Below are positions 62,710 to 64,000 of a stretch of 64,000 nucleotides of DNA, one piece after another. The position numbers and the translations under genes are program-made. This stretch comes from Candidatus Methylospira mobilis. GTDB lineage: Bacteria; Pseudomonadota; Gammaproteobacteria; Methylococcales; Methylococcaceae. The stretch spans positions 4,279,389 to 4,343,388 of the forward strand of contig NZ_CP044205.1 in NCBI RefSeq assembly GCF_009498235.1. Reading direction: 5' to 3'. How positions within the stretch are numbered: position 1 is the stretch's first letter; the number at the start of each line of letters is the position of its first letter. The notes under the pieces were generated by a model. That model searched no databases, had not been told where the DNA came from, and saw nothing but the letters and a program-made list of their open reading frames with translations.

Positions 62710-63999
62710 CTACATAAAAATGTAGGTCCCCGTTTGCATAGCAGCGGAAACGGAGCTTACCTTGGCATCAATATCTTCTACTCTGGCCGCCACTTCCCAA
62801 ATCTCGGTAACCGTATTTAGCACACTGGCGTCTATCTCGTGGACCTGAGCATCAATGGACTTTATGCTGGCCGCAACTTCCTGAACCTGGATATCAATAG
62901 TTGTCACGCCGGCCGCTACATTTGTCATGTGAGCATCCACCTCCTTAACCTCGGCCGCCACAGTATCGACTCTAGCACTCACGGCAGTAACCATACACCC
63001 CACCTCTCCCACCGACGTGCCGATAGATTCGATGCCGGACTGAATTTTTTCAACTTTGGCTATCGTAGTGTTCAGTTCGAGGTCGCAATCCTTAAATTTA
63101 ATGGTTTCTTTTTCCCATGAAAGTCCCATTGACCAACTCAAATAAGCGCCTATGTATATCTCCGAAGTAGCGCCAATGCTATTCGTTGAGGTGGCGCCGA
63201 TATAATTCGTTGCGCTGGCGCCGATATAATTCTGAAGGGTAGCGCCATAGTAACCAGTCGTGCTAAAGCCTAAATACTGGGTAGCATAATTACCAGCGTA
63301 AAGGGCCTCGTAAAACCCATTGATGTTTATACTATAATCCTTGGCATTAATGGTGATATGCCCGTCGGTTGATACCGATGCTCCGCTCTGGCTATCCGAA
63401 CTCGAATCGCTGCTGTCCGCCCCCACGGCTTTCGCCGAAGATGGCGGAGCACCCAGGCTGACCCGGGTATTGCAGGTCGGCGAATACAGATATATGCCTT
63501 GCTTCCCTTCCTCGTCGTTAAATTCGATGCTGTTTTGCCCCGCCGTCCGGATCACCGACTGCGTTTGGTTTTCGTCACAGACGACGTCCGGATGCAGCGA
63601 GTTATGCAGCGCGCCAATGATCACCGGTTCGTCCGGGTTGCCCTTATGGAACGACAGCATCACCTCGGTGCCTTTATGCAGTGGAAAATTCATGCCGTAG
63701 CCTTCTCCCGCATACGGGCGCGCCATGCGCATCCAGGCCGAAGCTTTTTCAGGTTCTTTCTGGGTGACGTCGTAAGGAAGTTGCACTTTGTATTCGCCGT
63801 GTTCGTTCAGTTCGGCATATTCGCCGGAGCCTTGAGCATCAATGTAGGCGGTGAGGTTGCCTTCGATTTTCGGCCATGGGTGGACGATTTCCGGACGGAA
63901 CTGCACATCGGCCGGTATCGCGTTGAATGATGCCTGGTAAAAATCCTGGACCGTTGCGGCTTCCGATGCGGGAACGCCCAAACCTTCCAGCAACAGCGC
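62710..63999 (-). CDS. vgrG: VgrG with repeat-rich C-terminal extension, 5' end outside window
   Basis: C-terminal part of a second VgrG; the frame is open through the window edge. It shares with the first VgrG: VQFRPEIVHPWPKIEGNLTA, AQGSGEYAELNEHGEYKVQL and NFPLHKGTEVMLSFHKGNPD. After a serine-rich linker (SSDSSSDSQSGASVS) come short repeats of the type NYIGASA/NYIGATS/NSIGATS/IYIGAY. A long heptad-repeat segment follows (VAAEVKEVDAHM, VQEVAASIKSIDAQVHEIDA), predicted coiled coil, ending TYIFM. Sequence before the linker is ordinary VgrG spike. Confidence 0.92.
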   Translation of the reverse strand, partial: ALLLEGLGVPASEAATVQDFYQASFNAIPADVQFRPEIVHPWPKIEGNLTAYIDAQGSGEYAELNEHGEYKVQLPYDVTQKEPEKASAWMRMARPYAGEGYGMNFPLHKGTEVMLSFHKGNPDEPVIIGALHNSLHPDVVCDENQTQSVIRTAGQNSIEFNDEEGKQGIYLYSPTCNTRVSLGAPPSSAKAVGADSSDSSSDSQSGASVSTDGHITINAKDYSININGFYEALYAGNYATQYLGFSTTGYYGATLQNYIGASATNYIGATSTNSIGATSEIYIGAYLSWSMGLSWEKETIKFKDCDLELNTTIAKVEKIQSGIESIGTSVGEVGCMVTAVSARVDTVAAEVKEVDAHMTNVAAGVTTIDIQVQEVAASIKSIDAQVHEIDASVLNTVTEIWEVAARVEDIDAKVSSVSAAMQTGTYIFM

Positions 64000-64000
64000 T

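Noticed and set aside
63170..63300. CRISPR-like short repeats near the right end
   Set aside because: They are in-frame codon repeats of the VgrG YIGA motif with no spacers of constant length; no CRISPR array or cas gene is present.

Overview
The window looks like the chromosome of a gammaproteobacterium. It carries a lipB-lipA/DUF493/PBP5 block, a TonB-ExbB-ExbD operon, type VI VgrG proteins and moderately GC-rich coding sequence with AT-rich accessory islands. Siderophore-type genes dominate. A methanotroph-like relative (Methylococcales) is my guess from gene style only; no methane-oxidation gene is present to confirm it. I see no tRNA, rRNA or CRISPR array.

Layout. 1-5000: housekeeping and stress genes (DCC-family protein, glutathione transferase, CreA), then a leftward set of three small redox or unknown genes (SDR, NmrA-like, DUF1993) facing an ArsR-type regulator across a short operator-promoter region. 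5143-5700: remnants of an IS21-type element. 5872-8588: an ISL3-family insertion sequence bounded by perfect 27-bp inverted repeats; upstream of its transposase it carries an MntA/HepT toxin-antitoxin pair and two small unknown genes. 8736-11303: VgrG. 11500-17048: lipA, lipB, mgtE, DUF493, D-amino-acid transaminase and dacA-type carboxypeptidase. 17243-20273: exbD, exbB, tonB and two small unknown genes. 21100-26530: two tandem TonB-dependent receptors with STN signalling domains.

26527-54689 is the centre of interest: an almost entirely leftward nonribosomal-peptide cluster that resembles pyoverdine-type siderophore loci in its handling genes. These are a PvdH-like diaminobutyrate transaminase, a PvdE-like ABC exporter, a PvdQ-like acylase and PepSY membrane proteins. 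The pyoverdine chromophore genes are absent. The cluster has three NRPS proteins with four modules. Three of the four adenylation domains are almost identical in DNA and carry an aspartate-type specificity code. It also has a CmlA-like diiron beta-hydroxylase candidate, two sulfotransferase-SCP2 fusion proteins and an APS kinase that could supply PAPS. The simplest reading is a sulfated, possibly beta-hydroxy-aspartate-containing, acylated-then-deacylated peptide siderophore. Four transcription units (receptor 1, each sulfotransferase, and the PepSY-APS kinase pair) share the same promoter: TACGGG, exactly 16 bp, CGTCATA. Each copy lies beside or just upstream of an inverted repeat. This looks like an ECF sigma-factor regulon, which fits the STN signalling domain of the receptors.

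54725-60146 is a decayed accessory region: a truncated MFS transporter, small unknown genes, an orphan addiction-module antitoxin, a BrnT-like toxin/antitoxin pair with a frameshifted toxin start, and an AIPR-type abortive-infection gene broken by stops and a frameshift. 60147-62585 encodes a large MscS-type channel. The window ends inside a second VgrG whose C-terminal extension is built of short repeats.
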